Positions 62,898 through 64,000 of a stretch of DNA of 64,000 nt are shown one piece after another (the stretch's first letter is position 1; each line of letters begins with the position of its first letter). Origin of the DNA: an uncultured Faecalibacterium sp. (GTDB taxonomy: Bacteria > Bacillota > Clostridia > Oscillospirales > Ruminococcaceae); contig CAKTBG010000007.1 in the NCBI GenBank assembly GCA_934533135.1, positions 1 through 64,000 on the forward strand. Direction: 5' to 3'. A program made the translations under genes and the position numbers. The notes beneath the pieces were generated by a model that had not been told where the DNA came from, searched no databases, and saw nothing but the letters and a program-made list of their open reading frames with translations.

Positions 62898-62946
62898 AAC
62901 ACAGAGCCGCTGCGTTCCAAGGAACTTGCAGCGGCTCTGTGTTTAT
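62898..62946. terminator. Strong bidirectional terminator
   Basis: ACACAGAGCCGCTGC pairs with GCAGCGGCTCTGTGT around GTTCCAAGGAAC, with A-rich and T-rich flanks. It separates the patatin-like gene from the convergent surface-protein gene. Confidence 0.93.
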
Positions 62947-62962
62947 TATAGGTTATACCATG

Positions 62963-64000
62963 TTAACTGGTAAAGATAATGCACCATTTACCATCACATA
63001 AGCCAACACCAATTGCTTTATATTTTTCACTCAATACTAAGTCTGGGTACCAATCGTCATTCTGCATTTTCACCAACTCACGATAAGCAAACGCTCCCCT
63101 CTTATATATCTTTGAACCGTATAGTTTATTCTGATTCATAGTCTCATATACATCGAACATTCCCGTACGGTCTTCGCTCTCCTGCTGTGCAATGTCATTC
63201 AGTTGTTTTACATTCATTCTGAAGGGCTTCAAGCCTGCCTTGGCACGGCGGATATTAAATGCTTTCAGAACATCCTGACGGAACGCGTAAAGCATCGCAT
63301 CTGCATTTGGGTCGCCTGCATCATTCAAATCATCATCCGACGGTGTAACATTGATACTTGCCGAATTTTGGTTATATAGAATCACTGTACCGGCCTCAAT
63401 ACTGCTTTCTGCGATATCAATTTTAGCCCAATCCTCTTTTGTTCCTCCATAGTAGATATAATCCACACTGGTCATAAAAGTAAACGGGTTATTAATCTTT
63501 TTCAGCGTTTTCGGGAAATACACCTTCTTCAGTTTCTGACAATACTGAAATGCACAATGCTGCATAACCGTTTCCTGTCCTTTGGAATTTTCGGGAATCA
63601 CAATTTGTTCCAAATTTTTACAAGTAGCAAATGCAAGCGTTTCAATATAATTCAGCGTTGAGGGCAGGTTGACCTCCGTCAAGCTTTCGCACCCTGAAAA
63701 AGCACAATTGCCAATTCGCTCCACACCCTCCTGCAGAGTAAGCGTTTTCAGATTCTTGCAGCCGCTGAACGTATGGTCGCCAATCTCCTTGACACTGCCG
63801 GGAATCGTCAGCGTTATAAGACTATCCTCGCAAAAAAACGCATAATTCCCGATATTAGTCAGCGTAGAAGGCAGCGTCACCCGCGCAAGCTGCCTACATT
63901 CCTGAAACGCTTCCATTCCGATCCTTGTTACCCCTTCCGGAATGGTGACCGACGTGATCTTCTCATTGCCCTTAAAGGCATTGTTTCCGATAGCAATGAC
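62963..64000 (-). CDS. BspA-type leucine-rich-repeat protein with CAP-like C-terminus, partial
   Basis: The frame runs open to base 64000 with no stop, so the N-terminus, including any signal peptide, lies outside the window. At least five LRR_5 repeats of about 23 residues are seen, with the consensus L..I.IP..V..IG..AF..C (for example VKEIGDHTFSGCKNLKTLTL). After about 80 residues of linker, the last ~105 residues (LKAFNIRRAKAGLKPFRMN to YKAIGVGLCDGKWCIIFT) look like a CAP/SCP domain, but the family's usual active-site His is not evident in the part I see. Likely a surface protein; its lower GC than the neighbours suggests transfer or relaxed selection. Confidence 0.82.
   Translation of the reverse strand, partial: VIAIGNNAFKGNEKITSVTIPEGVTRIGMEAFQECRQLARVTLPSTLTNIGNYAFFCEDSLITLTIPGSVKEIGDHTFSGCKNLKTLTLQEGVERIGNCAFSGCESLTEVNLPSTLNYIETLAFATCKNLEQIVIPENSKGQETVMQHCAFQYCQKLKKVYFPKTLKKINNPFTFMTSVDYIYYGGTKEDWAKIDIAESSIEAGTVILYNQNSASINVTPSDDDLNDAGDPNADAMLYAFRQDVLKAFNIRRAKAGLKPFRMNVKQLNDIAQQESEDRTGMFDVYETMNQNKLYGSKIYKRGAFAYRELVKMQNDDWYPDLVLSEKYKAIGVGLCDGKWCIIFTS

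Overview
The window looks like a chromosomal core segment of a GC-rich, Gram-positive-type anaerobe of the Clostridia, most like the Faecalibacterium / Gemmiger / Subdoligranulum group (Oscillospiraceae). The support is: clostridial gene order (cysteine desulfurase-thiI; yhbY-nadD-yqeK; LCP-rsfS-leuS; plsX-rnc-smc-ftsY; infC-rpmI-rplT; addB-addA), a CD1247-type zinc-ribbon protein, a spoIIR homologue, purine-rich Shine-Dalgarno sites, and a dense family of intergenic palindromic repeats that I associate from memory with Faecalibacterium-like genomes. The genus is inference; no rRNA or tRNA gene is visible.

Layout. 1-1075 (minus) is an AT-rich EcoRI-family adenine methyltransferase gene, cut by the window edge inside at least 19 tandem CGGT units, a classic phase-variation signature. 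1114-7356 holds an SGNH hydrolase, a small conserved protein, cysteine desulfurase, thiI, cinA and a membrane-anchored CinA look-alike without the catalytic motif. 7573-17034 is mostly minus strand: zinc-ribbon protein, efp, an AP-endonuclease-like TIM barrel with yqeG, rpsU, leuS-rsfS-LCP, and yqeK-nadD-yhbY. 17223-30469 carries rdgB, ftsY, smc, rnc, plsX, trmFO, topA, dprA and an rRNA-type methyltransferase. 30627-32019 is the infC-rpmI-rplT operon with a strong promoter, a leader terminator and an apparent AUU start. 32165-39255 is addA-addB, divergent from ruvX.

40014-48229 holds a cyclophilin lipoprotein, a DUF1292 protein, a structured RNA that may be 6S RNA, a peroxiredoxin-fold protein whose peroxidatic Cys is replaced by Ser, DUF378, ispE, an aminotransferase with an Lrp regulator, an ACT/UPF0210 pair and spoIIR. 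48376-54485 has a peptidoglycan-binding protein, sbcD-sbcC, and three small or uncharacterised genes. 54553-61039 is a division block (coiled-coil protein, ftsZ, murA, ftsW, divergent class B PBP). 61094-64000 has xpt, a patatin-like protein and the C-terminal part of a surface protein with BspA-type leucine-rich repeats, cut by the window edge.

The main themes are translation and tRNA modification, DNA repair and recombination (AddAB, SbcCD, DprA, RuvX, SMC), and wall synthesis and division. The less ordinary content is the phase-variable methyltransferase at the left edge, about sixteen copies of one intergenic palindromic repeat family (some containing a second nested hairpin element), the degenerate CinA paralogue, and several RNA-level control candidates.
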